Source: Pseudomonas marginalis (GTDB taxonomy: Bacteria > Pseudomonadota > Gammaproteobacteria > Pseudomonadales > Pseudomonadaceae). Taken from it: 47,870 bases of DNA. Positions 40,253 through 47,870 of the stretch are shown in pieces. Made by a program: the position numbers and the translations under genes. The notes beneath the pieces were generated by a model. It did not search any database and had not been told where the DNA came from. It saw only the letters and a list, made by a program, of their open reading frames with translations. The stretch spans positions 22,941 to 70,810 of the forward strand of contig NZ_LKEG01000035.1 in the NCBI RefSeq assembly GCF_001645105.1, in the 5' to 3' direction. Position 1 is the first letter of the stretch, and each line of letters starts with the position of its first letter.

Positions 40253-40742
40253 TAGGAATACCGAATAGAAGCTTCAGGAGGGTAGGGGTATCAACACTTG
40301 CATACCAATTGGCCAGACGGTTGACTGTCATCACCATCTCTTTGGGCAGAGCAGACTTTGTTCCACGCGGCCAGCGATCAATTTTGTTGCTGAAGACCGG
40401 TAGTTCATCTTTGCGATGAGCCACTGCCAACAGATTGGTCGAAACTGCGAGGTTCAATCCCTGCAGAGCTACTGGCGCCCGAGATGCGACGCGTTGCTCC
40501 AAGTCAACCTTAAGACCTGGTGCCTCTCTAAAAACCTTGTCTAGCCTGGTTTTAGCATTCCTTGAACACAAGGCTTCCCGGGAAGCCTCATCCCAGACAA
40601 ACGGTAAAACGAGTTCGAGTTTCAACATATCCAGCGGGTGCTCGGAAGCTTCCAGTTCGTATTGCTGTACGAATACCGTCAATAAGAAGCAGGCCAGCGC
40701 GGTGTTGTGGACTACATGGGTATCCAAATATGGCCCGCTCAC
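40236..40742 (-). CDS. ABC-3C middle component
   Basis: A 168-residue protein between the nuclease and the ATPase genes. It has the outline of ABC-3C middle components: an N-terminal NTALACFLLTVFVQQY helix, LKLELVLPFVWDEASREAL and a central basic stretch, then a C-terminal helical region. Middle components are thought to bridge ATPase and effector. The start is a GTG whose last bases overlap the TGA of the nuclease gene (GTGA), and its own end overlaps the ATPase gene by 17 bp, so all three are translationally coupled. The family call rests on context plus the N-terminal pattern. Confidence 0.75.
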   Translation of the reverse strand: MSGPYLDTHVVHNTALACFLLTVFVQQYELEASEHPLDMLKLELVLPFVWDEASREALCSRNAKTRLDKVFREAPGLKVDLEQRVASRAPVALQGLNLAVSTNLLAVAHRKDELPVFSNKIDRWPRGTKSALPKEMVMTVNRLANWYASVDTPTLLKLLFGIPNEIPN

Positions 40743-41932
40743 TTACTTTCACCTTTGACCTGATGCCAGAGAATCGGGTGGTCTGTACCGTCATCATTTG
40801 CTTGATGGTGATATGTGCCCAGGTAAAGGTAACGATGGTCTGACTTCAGGCGGCCAATTTCGATGGTGAATTTTTCTGGAGTGGTCGTACTGATGTAGAT
40901 CTGCTTGTGATCGTCATTGGAGAAATCTTCGAAAGGGATGCCTTTCAGGTTTGAATATGCTTCGCGAAGACTGTCCCACCTCCCATGAAGTGTGTTTTCA
41001 AGGTCATTAAAGTGCTCCGGAAGTATCTTACCTTTGAGTAAAAGTCTCGACCGCTCGGCATACCCAGCCCAGTAATGTCCAAGCTCCTTTTCGATGGTTC
41101 GTTCCATTAGCCCCAATTCTTTGAGCTGGAAAATGAAAGGCAGATTCAATTCTTGGTTGAGCGCTATCAGCTCGCGATATCCGGTTTCGTCTTGACTTCG
41201 CGCAGTCCAAGCTTCGTTGAGGAATTTTTCGAAAAGGAGTTGCTTGCGGTTGAAGAGTGGGAGGGAGGTAGTCCAGAAGGGCTCCCTGCGTCTCCATGTA
41301 TCACGCGCCATGTTGAAAAGGTGGCCGGTGAGACTATCCAATATTACTTTCTTATGCTCGTCCAGACCCTCTGGTAGCTGGAGTGCAGCGTACATCGCAT
41401 CGGTTATCGACGCAGATTCATGCTTGTGAATCAGCTCGAAACGACCAACAACATAGGCGATTGATTCATCATCAAACGCCGTAACTTTTGCTGCAATTTC
41501 AGCGGTCGCACCATCCATAGTGAGTGCGTGAGTACGAAGGGTCTTAATAGCGTCCGCTACGTCTTTTGGGGATGACGCTGCTGACAACAGATGTACGAGG
41601 CTATTGCTGGCGACCACTCCATTGGTCACTAGAATAAAGTTGATCTGCTCATGAGTTGCCTGGGACTGCTCGAGCTTCTCAAGCCAGTTTTTGAATGTGT
41701 TCCACAGATTTTTGCTGCTGTCCTGCAGCGGATTTTTCCCAGAGAGCGTGAGTTTGTCTTGCTCTTGGATTGAACGGGTTCCAGCTGCTGTAGGAATCAC
41801 TTCCTCGACGTCATCCGTTGTTTCTATTCCGAAGAGCGCATCCCTATGTGAACTGTGAAAGATTCTATAAAGCGCACGCTCGAACTGGTAGCCGTACCCA
41901 GTAATGCTTGCACTGGCTTCTGTGTTGTCCAT
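40739..41932 (-). CDS. ABC-3C effector with Cap4-like nuclease domain
   Basis: The ATG at 41932 has AGAGAAGGA upstream and gives a 397-residue protein; the frame reaches 41968 without a binding site. The N-terminal 200 residues look like a Cap4/DUF4297-type restriction-endonuclease fold: GYGYQFERALYRIF, then E37 with D40 and D41 (GIETTDD) and a Q-x-K-like QDK at 58-60, followed by the NLWNTFKNWLEKLE helix seen in such nucleases. The C-terminal half resembles ABC-3C effector tails. It would be the DNA-cutting part of the system. It is the first gene of the operon. Confidence 0.75.
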   Translation of the reverse strand: MDNTEASASITGYGYQFERALYRIFHSSHRDALFGIETTDDVEEVIPTAAGTRSIQEQDKLTLSGKNPLQDSSKNLWNTFKNWLEKLEQSQATHEQINFILVTNGVVASNSLVHLLSAASSPKDVADAIKTLRTHALTMDGATAEIAAKVTAFDDESIAYVVGRFELIHKHESASITDAMYAALQLPEGLDEHKKVILDSLTGHLFNMARDTWRRREPFWTTSLPLFNRKQLLFEKFLNEAWTARSQDETGYRELIALNQELNLPFIFQLKELGLMERTIEKELGHYWAGYAERSRLLLKGKILPEHFNDLENTLHGRWDSLREAYSNLKGIPFEDFSNDDHKQIYISTTTPEKFTIEIGRLKSDHRYLYLGTYHHQANDDGTDHPILWHQVKGESK

Positions 41933-42563
41933 GTGTCCTTCTCTCGGATAATCGCACTGGGCGTCCATGTCGCGCCGGATAGACGAAGCTCAGGCCGCGT
42001 TGATATTCGAATTTACAGCGAATAATGGCAGTGGGCCATGCTAGCTTTGTGAGTTGTAGACAAAAAAACGGATTAGCTGTGTTTTTGTACAGTAGTATTG
42101 GGGTGTGCGTGGAGAGGTTAGAGCTCGGTCGCAGTAGACAATAAGATTCAAAGCTGCCTCAGCATCTATTCTGTATTCGGAGCTTCCTGATCGTATGCGG
42201 AGCGATTTTCCCTTCCGTTCGGCTGCCCAAAACCAAAAAATTGATAGGGATAAAAGCACGATCCAGTAATCCCCTATCTTTGACTACGGCAGTATCGACA
42301 CTTGTAGGCTATGCGCTAGGTAGGTCAAACCATTGGATCCGTCCGGATAATAAGACGCACTGCTAGTAGATCGTGTTCTCTAAAACGTAGCGCGTGAAAT
42401 GAGGGGGGTGACCTTGGCTCACACACCTAACCCTGGCCAAACGACTTACTGACAAGCGAAGCGTTGATATCCAAGAGCCACTACCTAAGGTACAGTGCTG
42501 ATGAATTCGATATCTAGATCGACGCAATAAGGCATGCCAACGCTATCACTAAGGAGAGTAGTT
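41933..42563. other. Divergent control region between two defence operons
   Basis: No gene is supported in these 631 bp, although short frames exist. The DNA is AT-rich in parts. An imperfect inverted repeat, GATAGGGAT (42243-42251) with ATCCCCTATC (42269-42278), has one bulged base and could be an operator or hairpin. Promoters for the ABC-3C and ATPase/HNH operons must lie here. Confidence 0.5.
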
Positions 42564-44288
42564 TTGAAGGTTATATACAAGGGGCGGGCTAGCAAACGTA
42601 CGAATTCAATGCCCGATGGTTCAGAGGATGTTCTAGAACTTCTATCTAATAATTGGAATGACTTCGGGTACGAAACCACATTCATAGTTTCCTGTAGAAT
42701 CGCTGGGGAGCGTATTGAATTAGCACCTGTTCGCATACTTGTAGATGGCGTAAAAAACACCAGGCGACACCTGGACAAATTGTTGAACGATAACTGGGAT
42801 GGTGACTTTCCGATCCCGGACGCAAGTTATATCTCCATCCCCGGCGAAGTCGCGTTCTACGAGCAACTGCAAGGAGCACTTTCTAAAAAAACGGCACTGG
42901 AAATTGCTGATTTGCTCCGTGACGCAAGTTATCTCATACACATAAAAGATTCGATTGAAGCACAAGAGTTAGTAAAGTCAGAGGGTTTCAAAGATTCACT
43001 GCAGCGAGAGCGCGGCAGCATCGAGTCGTACAGCGACGGCTGGAAGGTGCTAGACCAATCCTCTATTACCGCAATGGATATCGATTTCAAATTCAATGAT
43101 GTTTTTGACAACCAATCATCGTTGAGCTTGAAATTTAGCAAGGACAGAACGGGTCTGCCGCGCGAAATCAACGTACTGATTGGTGCTAACGGTTCAGGTA
43201 AATCACAATTTTTGCATCAGATGGTAGACGCTTGGCTTGCGGACGGTAGGAAGGCTCGGCAGCGTTATGGTCAGATGCCAGAAAGTATTAGCCGCTTGAT
43301 TGTAGTGTCATACAGTCCATTCGAGTTGTTCCCGGTAGATATGGGGGGGTCGGAAGCTAAAGATCGAGATGCATATAAATATTTTGGCCTTAGGGGAAGA
43401 TTTGCATCGCGATCTGTGGGCGATTCAAAGCAGAAAGCAAGTTCCACCGTATCCCTGTCTAGAGAGATTCCAAGAAAAGATACCATTAACTCAATGCTTG
43501 ATTGCATCGCAGACGATCAGCGCTATCGTCATATCAAGGGATGGGGGCAAAAAGTCAAAACCGCAACACGCGTCCTTCAAGCCGCAATCGATTTTGACGC
43601 AATAGCTTTCAAGGTTAAAACTCGTGTTGATACTGATGAACTTGTCAGTGAAGGTGATGTTGAAGCACCATTTAAGAAATTGGCGATCAATAAAAAAGAG
43701 GTGATATTCGCGCTTATATCATCCAGTACCACGCAAGTTTGGGAGTGTGGCGCTCTGGCTAAAAGTATCGATAAAGATTTTGGGCTCGTATTTGTAAAGG
43801 GGGAAAAAATTCGAGCACTAAGTTCAGGTCAGCGTCTCTTTGCATATCTGGTAATTAATCTGCTGGGAGCTATAAAACGAAACAGCTTGATCCTGATCGA
43901 TGAGCCGGAATTATTCTTGCATCCATCCTTGGAGGTACAGCTGATTGACATGCTCAAACAGATTTTGGATAAGTTTAATTCGAGAGCTATTCTCGCAACC
44001 CACTCGGTATCGATTGTGCGTGAGACACCCTCTGACTGTGTCCATGTTTTGGAGCGGACGGAAGATCAGCTAGTAATCAAGAGTCCGCCTTTTCAAACAT
44101 TCGGAGGCGACGTACAACGAATCTCCTCATATGTTTTCGCAGATAAATCGGTCTCCAAGCCATTCGAGCAGTGGATTAGCGAGCGCTTAGAAAACATGGA
44201 TGCCGATGAACTAATAGAATCATTGAAGGGGCACATTAATGAGGAGTTGATCATCCAGATTCACGCAATGGAGGCTGGTAAATGGTAA
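42564..44288 (+). CDS. Septu-like defence ATPase
   Basis: An ABC-type AAA ATPase of the OLD/PtuA kind. Numbered from the TTG start: Walker A GANGSGKS at 207-214, signature LSSGQR at 419-424, Walker B LILIDEPE at 442-449 and H-loop histidine 480 (ATHS). The first 190 residues carry an unrecognised domain. I chose TTG at 42564 because AAGGAG lies seven bases upstream; the ATG at 42534 has only a poor site. With the HNH gene it forms a two-gene set like Septu (PtuA/PtuB), in which ATP binding keeps the nuclease in check until infection. No reverse transcriptase gene is adjacent, so a retron is unlikely. Confidence 0.8.
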   Translation: MKVIYKGRASKRTNSMPDGSEDVLELLSNNWNDFGYETTFIVSCRIAGERIELAPVRILVDGVKNTRRHLDKLLNDNWDGDFPIPDASYISIPGEVAFYEQLQGALSKKTALEIADLLRDASYLIHIKDSIEAQELVKSEGFKDSLQRERGSIESYSDGWKVLDQSSITAMDIDFKFNDVFDNQSSLSLKFSKDRTGLPREINVLIGANGSGKSQFLHQMVDAWLADGRKARQRYGQMPESISRLIVVSYSPFELFPVDMGGSEAKDRDAYKYFGLRGRFASRSVGDSKQKASSTVSLSREIPRKDTINSMLDCIADDQRYRHIKGWGQKVKTATRVLQAAIDFDAIAFKVKTRVDTDELVSEGDVEAPFKKLAINKKEVIFALISSSTTQVWECGALAKSIDKDFGLVFVKGEKIRALSSGQRLFAYLVINLLGAIKRNSLILIDEPELFLHPSLEVQLIDMLKQILDKFNSRAILATHSVSIVRETPSDCVHVLERTEDQLVIKSPPFQTFGGDVQRISSYVFADKSVSKPFEQWISERLENMDADELIESLKGHINEELIIQIHAMEAGKW

Positions 44289-45124
44289 TGCGCTTGCCAA
44301 AACCGCCGCATTGTAGCGTTACTCTTGTAGAAGACGTGGTGCGAGAAAGGCAGGGTGGGGTAAATGCCCTGTACTTCACAGGAATCGAAACAGAGTGGAA
44401 AGCACGAACTCAGATATATTTAGATAATAACGGTTCTCCGGAGTATGTGCCATTGTGGGCAGCTATCCCTGATGAGAAAAAGAAAAGCTTAAAATATCTT
44501 TATACCCACCCGGCGCTTGGGAGTGCCCAAGGCATCGTTCTAGATGATTTAAATGATCACGAACTCAACCTATGTCCTGCATGCGGGGAGTTTGGTAAGC
44601 CCAATACACTAGATCACTACCTGCCGAAAGGAAAGTACCCTCACTTCAGCATCACGCCAGTGAATCTCTTTCCGATGTGCGACAGTTGTCAGAAAGAAAA
44701 GCTGGAAAAAACACATACGGCGATAGAACCTAGGCTCTTCTTACATCCGTATTTTGACGTGTTTTTGGAACGACAGATCATACGTGTTGTTATCCATCCA
44801 CCTTATGATACCCCGACCTTCTCTATAGAATTGCTGGATTGGCTTTCGGACGAACAACGATTGGTGGTGCAGGCTCATATTCGAGAGTTGGCCATTGAGC
44901 GGAGGTTTGCGGGATTTTTCAAGGACGAAAGTATTCGAATACTTAAGCATGCGGCGAAGATTAGGAATGGGAACCAGACAATAGAGCAGTCGCTTGAGCT
45001 ATTCCGTTCATTATACGAAGAACCAACCTTGAACAGCTGGCAACATTTATATTATAGGGCTGTGCTGGATAATCCTGATATGCTTGAATACCTAACCATA
45101 GGGGTTCTTCCCGCTCAAATATAA
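44282..45124 (+). CDS. HNH endonuclease (PtuB-like)
   Basis: A 280-residue HNH nuclease and probable effector of the two-gene system. The zinc-finger-type HNH motif is complete: C98 and C101 (CPAC), D111-H112 in LDHYLPKGKYPHF, N128 in PVNLFPMC, and C133 and C136 (CDSC). The remaining C-terminal half is helical and may contact the ATPase. The start overlaps the ATPase stop and has GGAGG six bases upstream; a second ATG follows two codons later. The DHYLPK-x-KYP pattern is that of nucleases paired with PtuA-type ATPases. Confidence 0.82.
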   Translation: MVMRLPKPPHCSVTLVEDVVRERQGGVNALYFTGIETEWKARTQIYLDNNGSPEYVPLWAAIPDEKKKSLKYLYTHPALGSAQGIVLDDLNDHELNLCPACGEFGKPNTLDHYLPKGKYPHFSITPVNLFPMCDSCQKEKLEKTHTAIEPRLFLHPYFDVFLERQIIRVVIHPPYDTPTFSIELLDWLSDEQRLVVQAHIRELAIERRFAGFFKDESIRILKHAAKIRNGNQTIEQSLELFRSLYEEPTLNSWQHLYYRAVLDNPDMLEYLTIGVLPAQI

Positions 45125-45441
45125 TAGTGAAAATCTTAGATTGCATCCGCTGAGGTACATAATTCGACAGCTAGAGTATGCCTGTCCTCGGGGCGGATAT
45201 TTAACTGCTCCGCGCCTAGACTTAAATGGATGAGCTACACGAACCGGAGTTCGGTGATCACTCAGTTATGTGGGCATGCTAAGCGGAGCGCGCTGCGTGC
45301 GGGATGGAGTCCCGCAGGGCCGAGATCCTAGCTTTGCTGAGGCCCGGTTCGCGACAGCTATTCCCCACAGGGGGCACTCACCAATCCGCCCCCTGCGTGA
45401 ACAGCTGTGTCAGGCACCCAACCAGTTGACACTTCGCATCG
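45125..45441. other. Intergenic region with repeat copy 3
   Basis: No gene is supported between the HNH stop and the convergent small gene. The only structure seen is the repeat at 45280-45379. Confidence 0.6.
45280..45379 (+). repeat. Structured intergenic repeat, copy 3
   Basis: Starts AAGCGGAGCGCGCTG, has GGATGGAGTCCCGCAGGGCC, a CCTAGC/GCTGAGG inner stem and GGTTCGCGACAGC, and ends with a CCCC/GGGG hairpin. Confidence 0.85.
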
Positions 45442-45633
45442 CTACCTCTTCACCAGATCTTTGTATCGTTCTCGTGACTCCAGGATCTGATCCTTGATCT
45501 CCTCGGGGTCAATGCGCATGCCACCGCGAGGCGTCACCTGAAGCGTCTTTAGGCGGTTCGCAGCCTTGATGAATTCCCGTTCTTCCGCCTGAACCCACGC
45601 GGGACGGTTGTCTTGCCAAAATAGCCATGCCAT
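45442..45633 (-). CDS. Small hypothetical protein (63 aa)
   Basis: The ATG at 45633 gives a 63-residue charged protein (MAWLFWQDNRPAWVQAEERE...) with a helical C-terminus DPEEIKDQILESRERYKDL. A longer frame begins at a TTG at 45678. No family is recognised. It follows the gene at 45709-46104 on the same strand and may be co-transcribed with it. Confidence 0.45.
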   Translation of the reverse strand: MAWLFWQDNRPAWVQAEEREFIKAANRLKTLQVTPRGGMRIDPEEIKDQILESRERYKDLVKR

Positions 45634-45708
45634 CGGGTTTGTCCCATATCTGGTTGGGTGGAGGGGAACTGTAGGCAACGTCTACTCGTCGATGAATTCT
45701 TTGCCGAC

Positions 45709-46104
45709 CTACTCCCTGTGAAGATTCTCGGCTCGCTCAACTGCATGCCTATGAGAGTCGGCAGGTATCTCGCCAGGCTCAGCAGAAAAAACGCTTGGCT
45801 GCATCGCTCGGAGGAGATACAACTCCTCTAGATTCTCCTGGGCTTGCCTGGTGTACCTATCTTGAAGTGCCTCGGCGACGTCTTTGAAGCCAGCGCTTGA
45901 TGGGCCGTTGTCCCAGTACCACTGCTTCATATCCTGATAGATCTGAAGATGGACACTGTCGAACCCGCCGCGATGCTCATCGATGTCGAAAGTGTACCTA
46001 GAAGGGTCAAGCTGATAGAGGACGAACTCTTGCAACCGATATGCCGTTCCGTACATACCGTTCAAAAGGATGTCGCGGTGTTGTTCGTATGGTGACTGAT
46101 GCAT
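45709..46104 (-). CDS. Hypothetical protein (131 aa)
   Basis: The ATG at 46104 has AAGGGAGA upstream and gives a 131-residue acidic protein: MHQSPYEQHRDILLNGMYGTAYRLQ..., then FDIDEHRGGFDSVHLQIYQDMKQWYWDN. It is rich in aromatic residues and helices and has no signal peptide. I do not recognise it; it looks like typical cargo of an integrative element. Repeat copy 4 lies upstream, in the probable leader region. Confidence 0.55.
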   Translation of the reverse strand: MHQSPYEQHRDILLNGMYGTAYRLQEFVLYQLDPSRYTFDIDEHRGGFDSVHLQIYQDMKQWYWDNGPSSAGFKDVAEALQDRYTRQAQENLEELYLLRAMQPSVFSAEPGEIPADSHRHAVERAENLHRE

Positions 46105-46186
46105 CTCAGAGTTCTCCCTTAGCAAGGTCTCCTAGCTTGGAGAGACCTCTTATTTTGCAGCAAGCGACTACGGCGTTTCTTTGAGG

Positions 46187-46287
46187 CAAGCGGAGCGCGC
46201 AGACGTAAGGATGGAAGCCCGGCAGGGCCGGGACAACGGCGAGCATCGCCGGGCCTGGTTCACGACAGCCGGCCCGGTAGGGCACGC
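46187..46287 (+). repeat. Structured intergenic repeat, copy 4
   Basis: Starts CAAGCGGAGCGCGCAG, has GGATGGAAGCCCGGCAGGGCC and a CGGCGA/TCGCCG inner stem, then GGTTCACGACAGCC and a final GGCCCGGTAGGGC hairpin. Confidence 0.87.
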
Positions 46288-46548
46288 AAAAGACAGATCT
46301 ACATGCGAGCTCAGCATCCTGGATTTCAAACTGCATCTCTCCGAGGTTGTGGTGTGAATGAAACCTACGGGGCTGCAGTGGTCAAGGAAGAATGGCGGGT
46401 TTTCTGATATTTCCGACTAAAAATCAGTATGTTACGAGCATACCCTTAAGCGGAGGCTACCTTTGTTAGGAGGGATCTGATCACTATAAAGGCCGTCTTC
46501 CCCCTGCGTGGCTAACGCTGCTGATAGGGAGTGACTCACGTTGCCATG

Positions 46549-46664
46549 CAAGCGGAGCGCGCAGACCAGGAGGGTCGGAGGGCGTGAGGATGGAGGCCCG
46601 CAGGGCCAAGACCTGTCGTAGACAGGGCTTGGTTAACGACAGCCGTCCCTGTAAGGGCATGCCA
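46549..46664 (+). repeat. Structured intergenic repeat, copy 5
   Basis: Starts CAAGCGGAGCGCGCAG and has a 12-base longer arm than copy 4. It continues GGATGGAGGCCCGCAGGGCC, a CCTGTC/GACAGG inner stem and GGTTAACGACAGCC. It ends 21 bp from the DUF262 stop. Confidence 0.87.
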
Positions 46665-46685
46665 CGACAACCGCAGCGTCGATGA

Positions 46686-47288
46686 CTACCGAATGGTGCG
46701 CTGATCAAATGATCGGGACACAACTCCCTGCGCGCAAAGATCGTATGTTCTGCGCAATGCCACCTCGTCACTCGAAGACACCCTCGCATGGGTAAAGATC
46801 GTCGACAGAAAGCGTCTCCTTTCGCCGTTGTCGAGCTCCGACCAAATCCTTGGTTGACCTTGTGCATCTGGGACTGCAAGGCGGTCGAGGAAATACTCTT
46901 CCAGGCTGTGAAGGCGTTGCTGGCCATCAATCAAAATTTCACTGTTTTCGGCTAACGCCCTGCTACCGATCACTGGCTCGTACCAGTCATTCGTGAGGTA
47001 GCTCCCCAGATCCCCGCCTGACCAAACTGCGGAGATGAAGCGAGACTTCTGACCGAGGTTCCACTCCAGTCCGCGCGCCCAGGTTGTAACGGGCATGCCC
47101 ATAACGAATCGCGCAGCCCATGGAAAATGCTCACGAGCGGAGGAGGGGTCTACCAGATAGTTTTCCCAGTTGCCCACTAAGACCTCGAGGGGACAATGAC
47201 TGACGGTCGTGGGCAGAAGACGCTGTGGCATATGGATGTGCCGGTCTGATGTTCCGCCGTCGGCGTAGCGTTTAAAAAAGGAAGTCAT
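46686..47288 (-). CDS. DUF262 domain protein
   Basis: The ATG at 47288 has AGGA six bases upstream and overlaps the stop of the previous gene by four bases. The 200-residue product has ILIDGQQRLHSLEEYF near residues 116-131, the D-G-Q-Q-R motif of the DUF262 (GmrS/ParB-like) fold that binds or hydrolyses nucleotides. It is much shorter than GmrSD restriction enzymes and lacks a DUF1524 nuclease part, so an accessory or regulatory role in an integrative element is more likely than restriction. Repeat copy 5 follows it. Confidence 0.75.
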   Translation of the reverse strand: MTSFFKRYADGGTSDRHIHMPQRLLPTTVSHCPLEVLVGNWENYLVDPSSAREHFPWAARFVMGMPVTTWARGLEWNLGQKSRFISAVWSGGDLGSYLTNDWYEPVIGSRALAENSEILIDGQQRLHSLEEYFLDRLAVPDAQGQPRIWSELDNGERRRFLSTIFTHARVSSSDEVALRRTYDLCAQGVVSRSFDQRTIR

Positions 47289-47710
47289 GGTTTTCCTGGG
47301 TAGCTCAGGTTGGTCGAAGTATTCGTGTAAGTACGGGCGCATCGCCAGGCGTCGACCGTTTCGATGATCAACAGATCTCGTTCGATAGAAACGTGGATCT
47401 GGTCGCTATCGACAAGCGCGTGCACATAGCCTTCGACGTGGGATGCTGCCTTATCGAATGCGGAAGGTGAGTCGGATGACTCAATGTAACTAATCAGTCG
47501 TTCCCAGGTTCTCCGCTGACGGTTGCCCAGGATCGTCTCGGGAAACGATATCGCTCCCCGCAGAATCTGAATGGATGCAGGCTTTGATTTGGTCAAGGCT
47601 GGTTTCTCACCGTGTACATACAATTGAAAACGGTGTGTTTTGGCGAAACTTGAGCTGGATGGAGGATTTTTGTGCAGATGCTGCAGAGACGCGAATGCCC
47701 CCTTCAGCAA
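47285..47710 (-). CDS. Hypothetical protein upstream of DUF262 gene
   Basis: A frame of up to 141 residues on the minus strand. Its stop overlaps the DUF262 start (ATGA), so the two are likely coupled. The longest frame starts with TTG at 47710 and has no good binding site; no ATG lies inside it, so the true start is uncertain and the gene may be N-terminally broken. The C-terminal half (SAFDKAASHVEGYVHALVDSDQIHVSIERDLLIIETVDAW) looks like genuine protein. No family is recognised. Confidence 0.45.
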   Translation of the reverse strand: MLKGAFASLQHLHKNPPSSSSFAKTHRFQLYVHGEKPALTKSKPASIQILRGAISFPETILGNRQRRTWERLISYIESSDSPSAFDKAASHVEGYVHALVDSDQIHVSIERDLLIIETVDAWRCARTYTNTSTNLSYPGKP

Positions 47711-47870
47711 TAGAAGGTATTCGCGATATGTGTAAAGCGGAAAACGAAAAGATCATGCGTTCGATCATATATCACCGACCCTGACGCCTGAATCTGAGGT
47801 CTAGTGAACCACTGCGACGTTTGCTTTCAAAAAGCGCTTATCGTGATCTGCCGCTGGAAGGTGGGTGGAG
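47711..47870. other. Right edge with no recognised feature
   Basis: Only short frames overlap this stretch and I see no gene, repeat or RNA structure worth calling. Confidence 0.4.

Larger units (their letters stand above)
46105..46685. other. Intergenic region with repeat copies 4 and 5
   Basis: Short frames in this 581-bp stretch overlap the repeats and are not convincing genes. Outside the repeats (46290-46548) nothing was recognised. Confidence 0.55.

Noticed and set aside
42041..42259. A 72-aa frame between the two defence operons
   Set aside because: No binding site and unconvincing composition; it lies in the likely promoter region.
42534..42563. ATG start for the Septu-like ATPase at 42534
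   Set aside because: It has only a poorly placed binding site, whereas AAGGAG is ideally placed for the TTG at 42564.
42564..45124. Retron interpretation of the ATPase/HNH pair
   Set aside because: No reverse transcriptase gene and no recognisable msr/msd region is present nearby.
46484..46930. A 148-aa minus-strand frame
   Set aside because: It covers repeat copy 5 and the end of the DUF262 gene in a different frame.
46686..47288. GmrSD-type restriction enzyme
   Set aside because: Only the DUF262-like part is present; length and motifs for the DUF1524 nuclease part are missing.
1..47870. CRISPR arrays, tRNA or rRNA genes, insertion sequences
   Set aside because: I looked for regular short repeats, cloverleaf ends and transposase motifs and found none that I could support.

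Overview
The window looks like an accessory region of a Pseudomonas chromosome (fluorescens/putida-like). The main evidence is an MvaU-type H-NS protein (9910-10275), remnants of trkH and of a chemotaxis receptor gene, Pseudomonas-style LysR/GntR/LacI regulators, and base composition that looks mixed and often more AT-rich than a typical Pseudomonas core. No rRNA, tRNA, CRISPR array, transposase or integrase was recognised. All family calls come from reading motifs by eye; no database was searched.

Layout. (1) 1-9.9 kb is a patchwork: small immunity-like or orphan genes (SMI1/KNR4-like, DUF4253-like, DUF1444), a frameshifted ATPase remnant, a secreted alpha/beta hydrolase, an operon of a PEP-mutase-family enzyme and the Ada alkylation-response protein, a ClC channel, and a junction where a trkH tail and a receptor-gene tail meet head to head. 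(2) 9.9-25.5 kb holds mvaU, an MFS exporter, an HSL-type esterase with a divergent LysR, a LacI-controlled set (SDR, glycerol-dehydrogenase-like enzyme, cyclase-family hydrolase), an LLM flavin monooxygenase overlapping a double SnoaL protein, a dihydroxyacetophenone-dioxygenase-like cupin with a LysR, and an MFS importer followed by an SCP2-like/alpha-beta hydrolase fusion. (3) 25.7-32.6 kb is a self-contained catabolic locus: 3-hydroxyacyl-CoA-dehydrogenase-type enzyme, BKACE enzyme, ACS-type MFS transporter, UxaA-type dehydratase, GntR regulator and SDR. A TGTGATCAC operator lies in front of each of its three transcription units. (4) 32.7-35.9 kb has an old-yellow-enzyme reductase, a pirin and a divergent LysR. 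(5) 35.9-47.8 kb is island-like, with small orphan genes and two divergent defence-type operons: a three-gene ABC-3C set (Cap4-like nuclease, middle component, Rad50-like DUF3732 ATPase) and a two-gene Septu-like ATPase/HNH set. It ends with a DUF262 gene and other small ORFs.

Five copies of a roughly 100-bp structured intergenic repeat (one at 3.7 kb, four at 36.7-46.7 kb) link the two ends of the window and suggest both derive from related integrative elements. The middle genes look like several independently regulated catabolic cassettes. For four of them, candidate operators can be matched by sequence to likely regulators within the window.
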